The notes: generated by a model from the sequence alone, not told the origin. A stretch of DNA of 64,000 bases from Chromatiaceae bacterium (GCA_024235395.1 JACKMK010000002.1:1054001-1118000), one strand, 5' to 3'; shown: positions 19,552 to 29,481, numbered from the stretch's first letter. Numbers and translations are program-made.

Positions 19552-20766
19552 GTGAGCACTATGCAGCCAAGCAATCGGGAGCGAGCAAGCGGCGATATAG
19601 CGTCCCGAATCGCAAAACGAATCGACGGGGCAAGACTGCGCGTCCTTATTATCGGGGCCGGGATCGCCGGCGCGACCCTCGGTGCATTGTTACGCCAGCG
19701 CGGCGAGCTGCCCGCGATTATAGAAAAGGGTGGCGAACTCGATGGAGAGGGATACATGCTGGGGCTGTTGCCTTTGGGTGGCCGAGTACTGAATGGGCTC
19801 GGACTGGTTGCCGCCTATCAATCCGCCAGTGTACCGGTCAGTACCTATGCATTGTACGATCGACATGGCCGCAAGATCCGGTCTTATCGCCTTGGCGGGC
19901 TGATCGATCGCTACGGGGTATGGCGCGGGATCGAACGGGGCGCGCTCATCGAACTGCTGCGAGGGGCGGCGGGCACAATTGACTACGGCACCAGCGTATC
20001 GAAGATCCGGAACACGGCGACTGCGACCCTAGTGACCTTCAATGATGGGTCTAGTGCTGAGTTTGACCTCGTTGTCGGCGCCGACGGCATTCATTCGTCG
20101 ACACGTTCGCTGATCCTTAAGCCGAACGACGTGCAGGGGTACGACACGGGGTGGGGCGGGTTCGTGGCTTGGAGTTCGCTGCACGATCAGAAAATCGATG
20201 TCTATCGGGAAATGTGGTCATCCGGTTGGCGTGTCGGCCTTTACCCCGTGAAGGATCGACTCGGGATGTTCCTTGCCGGTGCCCACCGGATGCTCGCGGA
20301 GCGGGACGTGGATAGTTATGCCAATGAGATCGAAGCGCGGTTGCCGGACGGACCCTTTGCGCGGGCGGTGCGCATGCGTGACCGGTCGGCAGGTTCGTTT
20401 TACTGGCGCATGGCCGATTGCCGGACGCGCATCTGGCGGCGCGGGCGTACGGTGCTGTTGGGCGATGCCGCCGCGGCCTTCCTTCCCACGGCGGGCGTCG
20501 GCGCCTCGTTGGCGATGGACTCGGCTGCCGCATTGGCAGATGAATTGTCTCGTGCAGATGTGTCGCATCTGGACTATGCGCTCGAGCTGTATGAAAAACG
20601 CCAGCGCCGTCGGGTCGAACTGGCCCAGGCAAACTCTCGTAGCTTGTCGCGATTCATGTTCGTAAACTCGCGCCCAGCTGCGTGGCTGCGTGATCAGTTG
20701 ATGCGTGTCTACACATTGAAGATGCTGGTGCGGGATATCTCCCGGGTCATGTCGGGTTACCGATGA
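19552..20766 (+). CDS. FAD-dependent monooxygenase-like oxidoreductase (PHBH fold)
   Basis: 404 aa. The dinucleotide-binding GAGIAGATLGALLRQRG starts near residue 34; the FAD ribose motif DLVVGADGIHSSTR is near 170 and the GDAAAAFLPTAGVGASLAMD motif near 305. These three features define PHBH/UbiH-type flavoproteins that hydroxylate aromatics or reduce/oxidise isoprenoid or quinone-like molecules. The substrate is not recognisable. It starts at GTG 19552, 29 bases after the DsrC-like gene, with GGAAG upstream, so it is probably the last gene of the cyd operon. It ends convergently 32 bases from the hydrolase gene. Confidence 0.85.
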   Translation: MSTMQPSNRERASGDIASRIAKRIDGARLRVLIIGAGIAGATLGALLRQRGELPAIIEKGGELDGEGYMLGLLPLGGRVLNGLGLVAAYQSASVPVSTYALYDRHGRKIRSYRLGGLIDRYGVWRGIERGALIELLRGAAGTIDYGTSVSKIRNTATATLVTFNDGSSAEFDLVVGADGIHSSTRSLILKPNDVQGYDTGWGGFVAWSSLHDQKIDVYREMWSSGWRVGLYPVKDRLGMFLAGAHRMLAERDVDSYANEIEARLPDGPFARAVRMRDRSAGSFYWRMADCRTRIWRRGRTVLLGDAAAAFLPTAGVGASLAMDSAAALADELSRADVSHLDYALELYEKRQRRRVELAQANSRSLSRFMFVNSRPAAWLRDQLMRVYTLKMLVRDISRVMSGYR

Positions 20767-20798
20767 TCTGGTTCCCGGGCCGCTGGATCGTTCTCCAG

Positions 20799-21650
20799 TC
20801 ATCCTGCCTGCACTCGCTCGTACAGGAAGTTCTCGATTGCGCGGTTGATTTCGTCGGGCTGGGTGACCGGCAGGGCGTGGCCGCCGGCGAGAATCATGAG
20901 TTTTGCGTGAGGCATCTGTTCTGCCATCTCTTCGGCATGGTCAATACTGACAACGTCGCTGCGGCCGGCAATGATCAAGCTCGGCGACTGTATCGCACGC
21001 AGGTCGTCACTGGTGAGGATCGGAGCAGCACGCCAAAGGCGCTTGATTCGGCGTTCGAGTTCAGTGGTACGCGCACCGGCCTGTGTCCACCAGCGCCGCA
21101 ACCAGTAGGCTAAGCCGGAACTGGTGGTATGGGCATCCGCGTGGGCCTCGGGCGTGAGCCCCGCGGGATCATAGTTGGCACTGATTGTAACGATCCGACC
21201 AATGCGTTCGGGATAGTATCTTCCGAGCAGCAAGGCGGTATTGCCGCCGTCACTCCAGCCGATGACATCGGTGCGCGCCACGTCGAGTTGGTCCAGCACG
21301 CGTGCCGCATCGTCGGCAAACTGGCGGTAGCTGAGTTCAGCCGATCCGATTCCGGATCGCCCGTGTCCCCGGGTATCGACCAGAACGACCTGGTGGCCGG
21401 ATTTCACCAACCAGGGGATCTGCGAAAACCAACTCAGGCGGTTGCTCAAACCACCGTGCAGCAACATGACGGTGGGGCCTTTGCCGTATCGGGTGTAATG
21501 GATGCGCACCTCGCCGCTGCGCACACTGCCGTGTGTGGGATGCGCCGCGGTGACCCGCCACCAGAGATAGTCGATGAAATTAGCGGACGCTGGTCTCAAC
21601 CAGATGTAAGCGGCAACGCAAACGGCCAGACTGAACGCGACAATCCGCAT
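20799..21650 (-). CDS. alpha/beta hydrolase with N-terminal signal/anchor
   Basis: 283 aa. An N-terminal hydrophobic helix (RIVAFSLAVCVAAYIWL) suggests export or membrane anchoring. The fold motifs are the oxyanion-hole strand VMLLHGGLS, the nucleophile elbow GWSDGGNTA (Ser near residue 143), an acid in IIAGRSDVVS, and the catalytic His in LAGGHALP. The substrate is unknown; esters or lipids are plausible given that the gene starts 9 bases after the mprF stop and is last in the RND-mprF operon. Confidence 0.87.
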   Translation of the reverse strand: MRIVAFSLAVCVAAYIWLRPASANFIDYLWWRVTAAHPTHGSVRSGEVRIHYTRYGKGPTVMLLHGGLSNRLSWFSQIPWLVKSGHQVVLVDTRGHGRSGIGSAELSYRQFADDAARVLDQLDVARTDVIGWSDGGNTALLLGRYYPERIGRIVTISANYDPAGLTPEAHADAHTTSSGLAYWLRRWWTQAGARTTELERRIKRLWRAAPILTSDDLRAIQSPSLIIAGRSDVVSIDHAEEMAEQMPHAKLMILAGGHALPVTQPDEINRAIENFLYERVQAG

Positions 21651-21659
21651 GTGGCACCG

Positions 21660-24317
21660 TCAGCGTCGCAGCGCCCGCCAGTACCCACCGGTGATCAACG
21701 CCGTCACGTCGAACAGGACAGACGCGAGCGGGTGGCCATGTGGATACGCGAGATACATACTGCGCCACTCAGGATGGAACTTCTCTTTGTATTGACGCAG
21801 CCCCTTGTAGTTGTAGAAGCGGTTGCCGAATTCGTAGACCAACTTGAGTAGACGCTCGTTCAGCGGTGACCAGTGGGAACGGCCCACGCCGCTCAACGGC
21901 GCCATACCGAGATCGAACCAGCAAAAATGTGCATCTTTGGCGTGTTGCAGAAGTTGGACGAACAGGAAGTCCATGGTGCCGTGGGGTGCATCGGTCAGAT
22001 GGCGCATCAGATCGATACCGCTCTCCTGTCCGTGGCCGAAGTCCTCGACCACATTGGCGAAAGCGATGATGTTGCCTTCGCGTTTGACGATCGCGATCGG
22101 AAACCGCGCCAAGTAAGCCCTATCAAAGTATCCCAGCGAGAAGCCGATCTCAGCCATGCCCCGGTCGGCCAGCCAGGCATCCGAGACGACGCGCAACTGC
22201 CGCCAGGCGTTTTCGTCCAGCGGCTGTGGCAGGATTTCGAAGGTCAGACCGTCGCGGCCGGCGCGGTTGAGGATGGAGCGATACTTCGAGCCATGCTTGC
22301 CCTCGAGCGTGAATGACGCAAGTTCCACACGCGCGGTCTCGCCAAGCTTCAATAGCCGAAAGCCCGCTTCGTGATAGTGATGCAGATGCGCTTCCTCGAT
22401 CTGGTACAGCGCAGGGATCAACCCATAATCGTCGGCGAAGCGGCGAAGGTCCTGGATGGCTTGAGGAAGATAGGCTGGTGCGCAGGCAGGATCGCCCAGG
22501 GTGATCAGGTGATTACGCTTTATGCCGTACTGAACAAGACTGCGGCCATCGTCGGTGAGCCGCAGGTACTTGTCCCCCAACAAGCTGAGGTAGGAATAGG
22601 TCGTGCGGGAGACATCCGAATAGAAGCGACTGGCCTGCTGCAATGACTGCGCGTTTGGCCGTTTCACAGCGGGGGCGGGCATCGCGTACCAGGTCCAGGC
22701 CAGCCAGGCGAGGAAGGTGATCGACATGATCAGCAGTGCGCGCTCGAATCCGACAGCGTGGGTGAGGAGTTCGTTCGTTCCGAGAGGCGGCGGCTGTGTA
22801 GCGTACAAGATTGTACCGAGAAACCCGGTAACGAACAGAACGACCACCATCGCTGCCAGCCATCGCAGGGTGCGGACGCTGCTCAGGGCGTAACCGCGGC
22901 GCGTAAAACGCGCTTGGTTTGAACGTAGCAAGATGGAGATTGCGACCAGCAGCAGGGCTTCTTCGATATCCAGGCCCCGTAGCAGGACGAGCAGGGCGCC
23001 TGCCAGGAGGATGATCTGTGTGCCCCGGTAGGCGCCACGCATGCCGGCGCGTATACCACGTGACATCGCAAGCAACAGCGTACCCGCGATGACGCTGCTC
23101 AGATGAAACCCTTCGCGCATTTGCCAGGGAAGGTACGGCTCCAGTATCGCCAAGCGATCGACGACAGTCGGGAAAGCTGCCGTCACCAAAAGCACGGCAC
23201 CGGCAGTGAACGTTGCGTAGGCCAGCACACGAGTACCGATCTGTGCGACGAAGCGCAATGGTACGCGCCCGAAACGCAGAATCGGGTGAGATTGGAAGCG
23301 CCGTACCATCTCATCCACGGCGCTGCCTTCAGGTACCAGCTGTATACCGGGAAGCAGCTGTGCGGCGAACAAGAACGGCGTGAAGTAGTAGGCGACGCGG
23401 AACAGTAGCAGGCCGGTCAACAACTCTGCGGTGGCGGTTCCACCGGTTCCCAGCAACAGGAGCATCGTGCCTTCGAACACGCCCAGTCCACCGGGGATCA
23501 GGCTCAGCATGCCCAGTGCCTGTGAAAGTGCGAATGCCGCGATGGCGGTTGTCGGCGAAACATCCACATGCGCGGCGTGCAGGCAGGCCCAGAGCAGGAG
23601 ACCGACCGCCAGCCAGTCAATGACGGACACGGCCAGCAATGTCAGTCGCTGTTGTGCGGTGAGCGACGGCGTGTCTGACAGGTAGCGGTGGTGTAGGTAT
23701 CCGCGACCGGCCGCCACAAGGTATGAAGGCCAGTATAGGCTGACAGCGGTCAGCACGAGCAGGCCGAGCGTGGCCGAAAGTCCCGGCAGCTGCAGCATGT
23801 CGCGGTGAAACAACAAGACCAGTGTCGTCAGTACCGACAGGCCTGTCGTTGCACTAAGTGCAGCGTGCAAGATGCTGGCGACCGCCGGTTTCGGTGCGGC
23901 GCCTGCCCGGGTCAGGGCGAGGTAGCGGATCGTTGAGCTCGTCATGCCCATGAAGCCCACCACGTTACTCATTGCGGCGGCCAGCCAGGAAAAGCGCGCG
24001 ATGTAAGCCGGCTTCACCGGCAGAGCCAGCCACTGGTTTATCAGGATGTCGTAGGGAATGCTCAGGCTGGAAATGACCACTCCGGCGGCAAGCAACGACA
24101 AGGTCGAATACAGATCGAGCTGGTGGAATGCAAGTTGTACGGCATGCAGATCGAGATGTTCGAACTCCCTGCCTGCACTGACAGTAAGGATCGTCAACGC
24201 GAGTACGGGAAGCAACCAGCGCAGCAGGGCTATCCCGCGCGCAGCGGACGACGCCGATCCGTCGACTTCACTCATGTCAGGTCGGTAGCCTTCAGACCCC
24301 GGACTGGGCGGCGTCAC
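21660..24317 (-). CDS. mprF: MprF-type phosphatidylglycerol aminoacyl transferase and flippase
   Basis: About 885 aa. The N-terminal half is a multi-pass membrane flippase domain (UPF0104 type; for example FMGMTSSTIRYLALTRAGA and LSLIPGGLGVFEG). After further helices, the C-terminal roughly 300 residues are a cytosolic GNAT-fold DUF2156 synthase domain (RFYSDVSRTTYSYLSLLGDK, SIMFL-like GTMDFLFVQLL, FDLGMAPLSGVG). Such proteins transfer Lys or Ala from tRNA to phosphatidylglycerol and flip the product, reducing negative surface charge and giving resistance to cationic peptides and acid. I chose GTG 24317: it overlaps the RND stop (GTGA) and has GAGGAG 8 bases upstream. ATG 24275 is the alternative. 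Confidence 0.92.
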   Translation of the reverse strand: MTPPSPGSEGYRPDMSEVDGSASSAARGIALLRWLLPVLALTILTVSAGREFEHLDLHAVQLAFHQLDLYSTLSLLAAGVVISSLSIPYDILINQWLALPVKPAYIARFSWLAAAMSNVVGFMGMTSSTIRYLALTRAGAAPKPAVASILHAALSATTGLSVLTTLVLLFHRDMLQLPGLSATLGLLVLTAVSLYWPSYLVAAGRGYLHHRYLSDTPSLTAQQRLTLLAVSVIDWLAVGLLLWACLHAAHVDVSPTTAIAAFALSQALGMLSLIPGGLGVFEGTMLLLLGTGGTATAELLTGLLLFRVAYYFTPFLFAAQLLPGIQLVPEGSAVDEMVRRFQSHPILRFGRVPLRFVAQIGTRVLAYATFTAGAVLLVTAAFPTVVDRLAILEPYLPWQMREGFHLSSVIAGTLLLAMSRGIRAGMRGAYRGTQIILLAGALLVLLRGLDIEEALLLVAISILLRSNQARFTRRGYALSSVRTLRWLAAMVVVLFVTGFLGTILYATQPPPLGTNELLTHAVGFERALLIMSITFLAWLAWTWYAMPAPAVKRPNAQSLQQASRFYSDVSRTTYSYLSLLGDKYLRLTDDGRSLVQYGIKRNHLITLGDPACAPAYLPQAIQDLRRFADDYGLIPALYQIEEAHLHHYHEAGFRLLKLGETARVELASFTLEGKHGSKYRSILNRAGRDGLTFEILPQPLDENAWRQLRVVSDAWLADRGMAEIGFSLGYFDRAYLARFPIAIVKREGNIIAFANVVEDFGHGQESGIDLMRHLTDAPHGTMDFLFVQLLQHAKDAHFCWFDLGMAPLSGVGRSHWSPLNERLLKLVYEFGNRFYNYKGLRQYKEKFHPEWRSMYLAYPHGHPLASVLFDVTALITGGYWRALRR

Positions 24318-27300
24318 CGAATGTGCTCCTCGACCGATGCCGGCATGCGATACTGCCGGCACTGCGTCAGTGGCCCGCTGGCGCTTACGCAACCCAAGGG
24401 CACGACGAACAGCGTGAGCAGGGTGGAGACCAGCACACCGAAGAGCAGCGAGACCGCCATACCCTGGAAAATCGGGTCGGTCACGATGACGATGGAGCCA
24501 CCAACCAGTGCCAAAGCGGTGATCAGGATGGGGCGGGTGCGGGCCTGACATGCCGCCAGCACTGCATCAGCCGCGGTGGCGCCGCCGGACATCGCGTGGA
24601 CGGTGAAGTCCACGAGCAAAATGGAGTTGCGCACGATGATCCCCGCCAATGCGATGAAACCAATCATGGAGGTCGCGGTGAACTCGGCGCCCATGATCCA
24701 GTGGCCGGGAATGATACCGAGCAGCGTCAGCGGGATAGGCGCCATGATAACCACCGGTATGACGAAGTTATCGAACTCCATGACCAACAGAAAGTAGATC
24801 ACCAGCAGCGAAACAGCGAAGGCAATGCCCAGGTCGCGGAACGTTTCATAGGTCACGGTCCATTCGCCCGCCCATTCGAAACCGTATGCACCGTCATCCG
24901 GGGGAGGTCCGGTCAACGTAGCCGTCAGACGGTTTCCGTCGGGGGCTTCGTAGTTGGCGAGAGCCGCGTCGATCTGTGCCATTGGGTAGATCGGGGAGTC
25001 GAGCCGGCCGATCGCGTCGCCGACAACATACTCGAGCGTGCGCAGATCCTTGTGGTAGATGATCGGGTCCTGGACGGAAGCGGCGAACCGTCCCAATTCG
25101 ATCAGCGGTGCGCTGCCACCCTGGGCGGTCGGCAAAGGCAGATCGCTGAGCTTTTCGACATTGGCACGTGCCGCATAGGGCGTTTCGAGCACGATAAAGG
25201 TCGGTTCCAATGCGCCACCGATCTTCGCGTCGCCGACCCTTCTGCCGCCCATGGCGTAGCTCAGTTCATCCGCCAGTTGGCGGTCGGTTATGCCGAGCCG
25301 TTGCGCCTTGTCGCGGTCGGGCTCGAATCGCAAAACCGGATACTGTTTTTTCATCGAGTTCTGGACGTCGGCAACCCCCGGAGTGTCGCGAAACAGGTCG
25401 GTCAGGTGGCGGCTTGCCGCGCGAATGCCATCGGTCGTTGGCCCGTAGACTTCGGCAACCAGCGTTTGCAGAACCGGCGGTCCGGGTGGCATCTCGACGA
25501 TGGTGAGTTCGGCGCGACCTCGTTCCGCAATCGGTTGCAGCAGCGGGCGGACGGATTGTGCGATCGCATGACTTGACCTTGCGCGGTCAGCCTTGTCGAG
25601 CAGTTGGACGTGGATCTGTGCCTGCCAGGGATTTCGGCGGAGGTAGTAGTGCCGGACCATGCCGTTGAAGTCGTACGGTTCAGCGGTTCCGACATACGAC
25701 TGGATAGCGAGGATTTCGGGTATCTGCTGCAGCGCATCGACCATCTGTTGGGTCACGCTTATGGTGACGGGCAATGCCGTGCCCGCCGGCATGTCGATAG
25801 CGATCGAGAACTCCGACTTGTTGTCATAGGGCAGCATCTTTACGACAACGGCGTGCAACGGGAACAGCGCCAGTGAGCCGAAAAAGGCACCGATCAGTGC
25901 CAACAGGAAGAGCCAACGGTACGCCGTTCTCTGGATCATTGGCTTGAGCAAGCATCGAAACAGTTGCAAGGTGCGCGCGCTCATGGCGTGTTCGCGGGCT
26001 GCGGAACGCTCGAGCGTTGCGCGTGAAGGACGCAGCCATCGCGTCAGCCAGGGGGTTAGGGCGAAAGCGGCGAACAGCGAGAACAGCATGGCTGTTGAGC
26101 CCAGCACCGGGATGGGCTCCATGTAGGGACCCATCATGCCTCGAACGAACGCCATCGGCACCAGCGCGGCGACCACGGTCAGCGTGGCGATGATGGTCGG
26201 ATTGCCGACCTCGCGTACCGCGTCAATAGCTGTCGCGGTATCGGTGCTGTCGGCCGCGAGCCATCGTCGGTAGATGTTCTCGACCACGACAATCGCATCG
26301 TCGACTAGTATTCCTATCGCGAAAATGAACGCGAAAAGACTTACGCGATTGATCGAATAGCCGCCGATGTAGGCGGCAAACACCGTGATCAGGATCACGA
26401 CAGGAATGACGATCGTCACCACCACTGCCGGCCGCAGGCCCAACGCTACCAGGGTAAGTACACTCACCGCGCCGGTAGCGATGAACAATTTCAGTACCAG
26501 TTCGTTGACCTTGTCCTCGGCAGTCTTTCCATAGTCGCGGGTCAACTCTACCTTGACGTTGTCCGGGATCAAGCGACCCTGCAGTTCAGCAATTTTATCG
26601 CGTACCCTGTGTGCCACTTCGACGCCGTTGCTGCCGACCTTTTTGGCGATGGCCAGGGTCACCGCGGCGGCGCCGTCGGGTACCGCCGCGCCGGCAGCCG
26701 TTCCCTTATACGCGGGCCCCGCGTACTGCTGAACCAGGTGTTGCAGCTCGGCGGGGCCGTCGCTCACTTGGGCGATGTCGCGCAGGTAGACCGGGTTACC
26801 ATTGTGTAAACCGACGATCAGTCCTGCCAGGTCGTCTGCGTTTTGCAGAAAACCCCCGGCCCAGAGCTCAAAGTATTGGTTGTCGGCCTCAGCCGAGCCG
26901 GCTGTTTCGGCGTAATTGGCGCTATGGATCAATTGGGCAATCTGGCCGAGCGACACACCGTAGCTGGCCAGGCGCTCAGGCTGGACAACGACCCGGATCT
27001 GCCGCGCGCGCCCGCCGACCACGAAGCCCACGCCGGTGTCCTTTACTTGCTTTATCTCCTGCAGCAGATTGATGGCCAGGGTGCGCAATATGGCATCGTC
27101 GACTGCGTTCGACCAAAGCGTGACAGTCACGATGGGAACATCGTCGATCCCTTTTTGTTTGACCAACGGTGGTTCGACACCAGGTGGCATCTTGTCCAGA
27201 TTGGATTGAAGTTTCTCGTAGACCTTGACGATCGACGGGCCGATCTGCTCGCCGACCTCGAACCGCACGGTGACGAGACCCTCGTCATGCCGGCTTGCCG

Positions 27301-27595
27301 AGTACACATGCTTCACCCCGGGAATCTCAGCCATGATCCGTTCCAGTGGCTTGACCGCCAGGCCGGCGACCTGTTCCGACGAGGCGCCCGGGTAACGCAC
27401 GAAGATGTCCACGAGTGGGACCGAGATCTGCGGATCTTCCTGCCGAGGCGCGACGACAAGTCCGATGATGCCTAGCGCCAGAAGGGCCAGCAGCACGAGG
27501 GGTGACAGGCGAGAGCTGATAAAGGCACGGGCCAGGAGCCCGGCAATGCCGGGTCGTGCCGGTGCGGCCTTTTTATTGGCGCTGTCATCGGTCAC
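24314..27595 (-). CDS. RND efflux transporter permease
   Basis: 1093 aa inner-membrane proton-driven pump of the AcrB/HAE1-like superfamily. It has a first TM helix followed by the large periplasmic loop beginning with VDIFVRYPGASSEQVAGLAVKPLE. A 5-helix bundle carries FAFIFAIGILVDDAIVVVENIYR (charged proton-relay residues), then a second loop, and a C-terminal bundle with GFIALAGIIVRNSILLVDF. The substrate class cannot be read from sequence, and I do not see the Met clusters typical of CusA-type metal pumps. Its start overlaps the adaptor stop by 4 bases and its stop overlaps mprF. No outer-membrane TolC-like gene is in view. Confidence 0.94.
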   Translation of the reverse strand: MTDDSANKKAAPARPGIAGLLARAFISSRLSPLVLLALLALGIIGLVVAPRQEDPQISVPLVDIFVRYPGASSEQVAGLAVKPLERIMAEIPGVKHVYSASRHDEGLVTVRFEVGEQIGPSIVKVYEKLQSNLDKMPPGVEPPLVKQKGIDDVPIVTVTLWSNAVDDAILRTLAINLLQEIKQVKDTGVGFVVGGRARQIRVVVQPERLASYGVSLGQIAQLIHSANYAETAGSAEADNQYFELWAGGFLQNADDLAGLIVGLHNGNPVYLRDIAQVSDGPAELQHLVQQYAGPAYKGTAAGAAVPDGAAAVTLAIAKKVGSNGVEVAHRVRDKIAELQGRLIPDNVKVELTRDYGKTAEDKVNELVLKLFIATGAVSVLTLVALGLRPAVVVTIVIPVVILITVFAAYIGGYSINRVSLFAFIFAIGILVDDAIVVVENIYRRWLAADSTDTATAIDAVREVGNPTIIATLTVVAALVPMAFVRGMMGPYMEPIPVLGSTAMLFSLFAAFALTPWLTRWLRPSRATLERSAAREHAMSARTLQLFRCLLKPMIQRTAYRWLFLLALIGAFFGSLALFPLHAVVVKMLPYDNKSEFSIAIDMPAGTALPVTISVTQQMVDALQQIPEILAIQSYVGTAEPYDFNGMVRHYYLRRNPWQAQIHVQLLDKADRARSSHAIAQSVRPLLQPIAERGRAELTIVEMPPGPPVLQTLVAEVYGPTTDGIRAASRHLTDLFRDTPGVADVQNSMKKQYPVLRFEPDRDKAQRLGITDRQLADELSYAMGGRRVGDAKIGGALEPTFIVLETPYAARANVEKLSDLPLPTAQGGSAPLIELGRFAASVQDPIIYHKDLRTLEYVVGDAIGRLDSPIYPMAQIDAALANYEAPDGNRLTATLTGPPPDDGAYGFEWAGEWTVTYETFRDLGIAFAVSLLVIYFLLVMEFDNFVIPVVIMAPIPLTLLGIIPGHWIMGAEFTATSMIGFIALAGIIVRNSILLVDFTVHAMSGGATAADAVLAACQARTRPILITALALVGGSIVIVTDPIFQGMAVSLLFGVLVSTLLTLFVVPLGCVSASGPLTQCRQYRMPASVEEHIR

Positions 27596-28854
27596 CTTGG
27601 CGTACCGGCGGCGTTGGTCGCGTCTGACAGGCTCCGGAGCCTGTCACCGGAACGGATGCCGGGCCTGGGATGGATCAGGATACGCTCACCGGCCTCCAGT
27701 CCCGCCAACACCTGCACCGTATCGTCGCCAAGTGTGGCTCCCAGTCGCAACAGCCGTACGCGGACCCGATGACTGGCGTCTACCACGTATACCGTGTCCA
27801 GCCCGCCTTCGTGCAGCACGGCGCTGCGTGGTATCGCTAGACCTTTTTGTATCGATTTTCCCAACGTGGGGATTTCGATGGCTGCATACATACCGGCCCG
27901 CGCGCTCATGTCAGCGGGCAGGTCGAGTTTGACAGTCACCGTGTGACTCAGCCGATCAGCCGTAGGGTAGATCTTGGCGAGGTTGAGTTCGACCTCCTGT
28001 TGTGTCCCGTCTGCGGTCTCTATCCCGCCGTGTAGGCGGTCGCCGGCATGCAAGCCACGGGTCAGGCTTATCGGCAACTGAACGGCGACCTGCAGGCCCT
28101 GTGGCGCAGCGAAATCGATGAGCTTATCGCCAGGCTGAACTGTGTCGCCGACCTCGACATACTTTCTGGCGATGAAGCCGTCGAACGGCGCTATGCTCCG
28201 CGCATCTCGCAGTTTGGCATCGATCTGTCCGATCTCCGAGAACGCCCGGTCGTAAGCGGCGCGGGCTTCAGCGACACCCGCACCCTGGCGATAGAGGTCG
28301 GCAGAGTATCGAGCACCTGGATGTGATAGCCCCATCATCGATGACATCGGGTCGATGAACAGCTTGTCGAACATCGATGGCAGCCCCATGCCGCCAGGTG
28401 TCTCATGGATGCGTGGATCGACCAGCTGACGTTGGTACTGCACACCCGCGTTGTTCAGTGCCGCAGCGGCACCGGCCAGCCTTGCCTCAGCGGCTTGTCG
28501 TTTAGCGAGCAGGTCAGTGTCACTGAGGCGAGCGAGTAGCTGCCCCTTGCGAAACGGGTCACCCTCAGCGCCGCCCAGCTCGGTTATGCGGCCTGCCAGT
28601 TGCGCCGTCAGTGTCACATCGCTCTTCGTAACCACTGTGCCGCCGATACGCAGCCTGCGCTGCAGCTGTTTCGGCTGCACCGTGTGGATCTGTTCCTGTT
28701 CAGTGGACGCGGTCGCGGGCTGAGCCGCCACAGGCAGCGAGGATGCCAGTACGACCGCCGAGAGCGCGTATCGCCAACAACGAAGACAAGAGCGGACCTT
28801 TGCGGGGCCGGCACGGCTTGTGGCGATGCGACCACGTTGCGATCTTCTGGGCAC
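27592..28854 (-). CDS. RND efflux periplasmic adaptor (membrane fusion protein)
   Basis: 420 aa, periplasmic, linking the RND pump to an outer-membrane channel. Basic N-terminus then a hydrophobic signal segment (RYALSAVVLASSLPVAA). It has a lipoyl half (GGTVVTKSDVTLTAQLAGRI), a helical hairpin (LLAKRQAAEARLAGAAAAL through GVAEARAAYDRAFSEIG), a second lipoyl half (IAPFDGFIARKYVEVGDTVQ), then beta-barrel and membrane-proximal domains. The start is GTG 28854 with AGGAG 8 bases upstream. It is the first gene of adaptor-RND-mprF-hydrolase, with a sigma-54 element about 130 bases upstream. Confidence 0.93.
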   Translation of the reverse strand: MPRRSQRGRIATSRAGPAKVRSCLRCWRYALSAVVLASSLPVAAQPATASTEQEQIHTVQPKQLQRRLRIGGTVVTKSDVTLTAQLAGRITELGGAEGDPFRKGQLLARLSDTDLLAKRQAAEARLAGAAAALNNAGVQYQRQLVDPRIHETPGGMGLPSMFDKLFIDPMSSMMGLSHPGARYSADLYRQGAGVAEARAAYDRAFSEIGQIDAKLRDARSIAPFDGFIARKYVEVGDTVQPGDKLIDFAAPQGLQVAVQLPISLTRGLHAGDRLHGGIETADGTQQEVELNLAKIYPTADRLSHTVTVKLDLPADMSARAGMYAAIEIPTLGKSIQKGLAIPRSAVLHEGGLDTVYVVDASHRVRVRLLRLGATLGDDTVQVLAGLEAGERILIHPRPGIRSGDRLRSLSDATNAAGTPR

Positions 28855-28987
28855 AGCCGCTCTCCTGAAAGCGATTCGAGGCCTACCTGTCGGGAACGTC
28901 AGTTTGCCCGTTTAGGGGGGCGCATCGATGGTAAGACTTCCGTGATCTGCGCCAGGTAGGCGGCGCACGAAACCACGAAGGTCACTG

Positions 28988-29003
28988 AGCAGCATTTATG
29001 CCA
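28988..29003 (-). promoter_or_regulatory. sigma-54 -24/-12 promoter for the RND-mprF operon
   Basis: On the minus strand TGGCATAAATGCTGCT: TGGCA at -24, GG-N10-GC spacing, CTGCT at -12. The predicted start is near 28976, about 120 bases before the adaptor GTG. Confidence 0.75.
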
Positions 29004-29089
29004 TTCGCTCGCTATGCCCACAGCGGGTCGCGAAAAGGCTTGAGTCGTATTGCGTGTTCCGAGAATGCTGGTGGTTGGGTCAACAGCCC

Positions 29090-29103
29090 CACCATGCATG
29101 GTG
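29090..29103. promoter_or_regulatory. 14-bp palindrome, candidate enhancer-binding site
   Basis: CACCATGCATGGTG is a perfect palindrome of the form CACC-N6-GGTG, 87-100 bases upstream of the sigma-54 -24 element of the RND operon. The same CACC-N6-GGTG layout occurs at 48940-48953 upstream of yfdX2. Confidence 0.4.
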
Positions 29104-29160
29104 CAAACTCACCGACTTGGACGTACCGGTTCGGTAGGGAGTTCGAGCCGGTCTGGGCGC

Positions 29161-29481
29161 TTACAGCATCATGTGGCGGTTGAGGTCGAATATTATCCAG
29201 AGGGTACCGCCCGCCATGATGAGCAGAATCAATGCGGTAAAAACGATAGCCACGACGAACCAGGTGTTGCGCGGGGAGAAGGTCAGATTCAGGAAGTAGC
29301 GCAGGTGTATCAGGATCTGGGCGATGGCAGCGATCGCAATAACGGCGAGGGTGACTGGCTTTGAGAAAATTGCCGCACCGACCAGCACAAAGGATAAGGC
29401 AGTGAGTGCGATCGCTGAGACGAATCCAGTCAGGTAGCGCTTCAGATGGGGTGAACGGGCGCTCTTGACACCGGCCATCAT
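29161..29481 (-). CDS. cyoD: cytochrome o ubiquinol oxidase subunit IV
   Basis: 106 aa, three membrane helices, small assembly subunit of the bo3-type quinol oxidase. The conserved QILIHLRYFLNL segment and a C-terminal GGTLWIIFDLNRHMM are typical of CyoD. It overlaps cyoC by 4 bases and is the last gene in the cyoABCD operon. No cyoE (heme O synthase) follows, so that gene must be elsewhere. Confidence 0.93.
   Translation of the reverse strand: MMAGVKSARSPHLKRYLTGFVSAIALTALSFVLVGAAIFSKPVTLAVIAIAAIAQILIHLRYFLNLTFSPRNTWFVVAIVFTALILLIMAGGTLWIIFDLNRHMML

Larger units (their letters stand above)
28855..29160. other. intergenic region upstream of the RND operon
   Basis: 306 bases between cyoD and the adaptor gene, with no convincing ORF. 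It holds a minus-strand sigma-54 promoter (28988-29003) and a perfect palindrome CACCATGCATGGTG (29090-29103) about 90 bases upstream of the -24 box. Confidence 0.6.
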
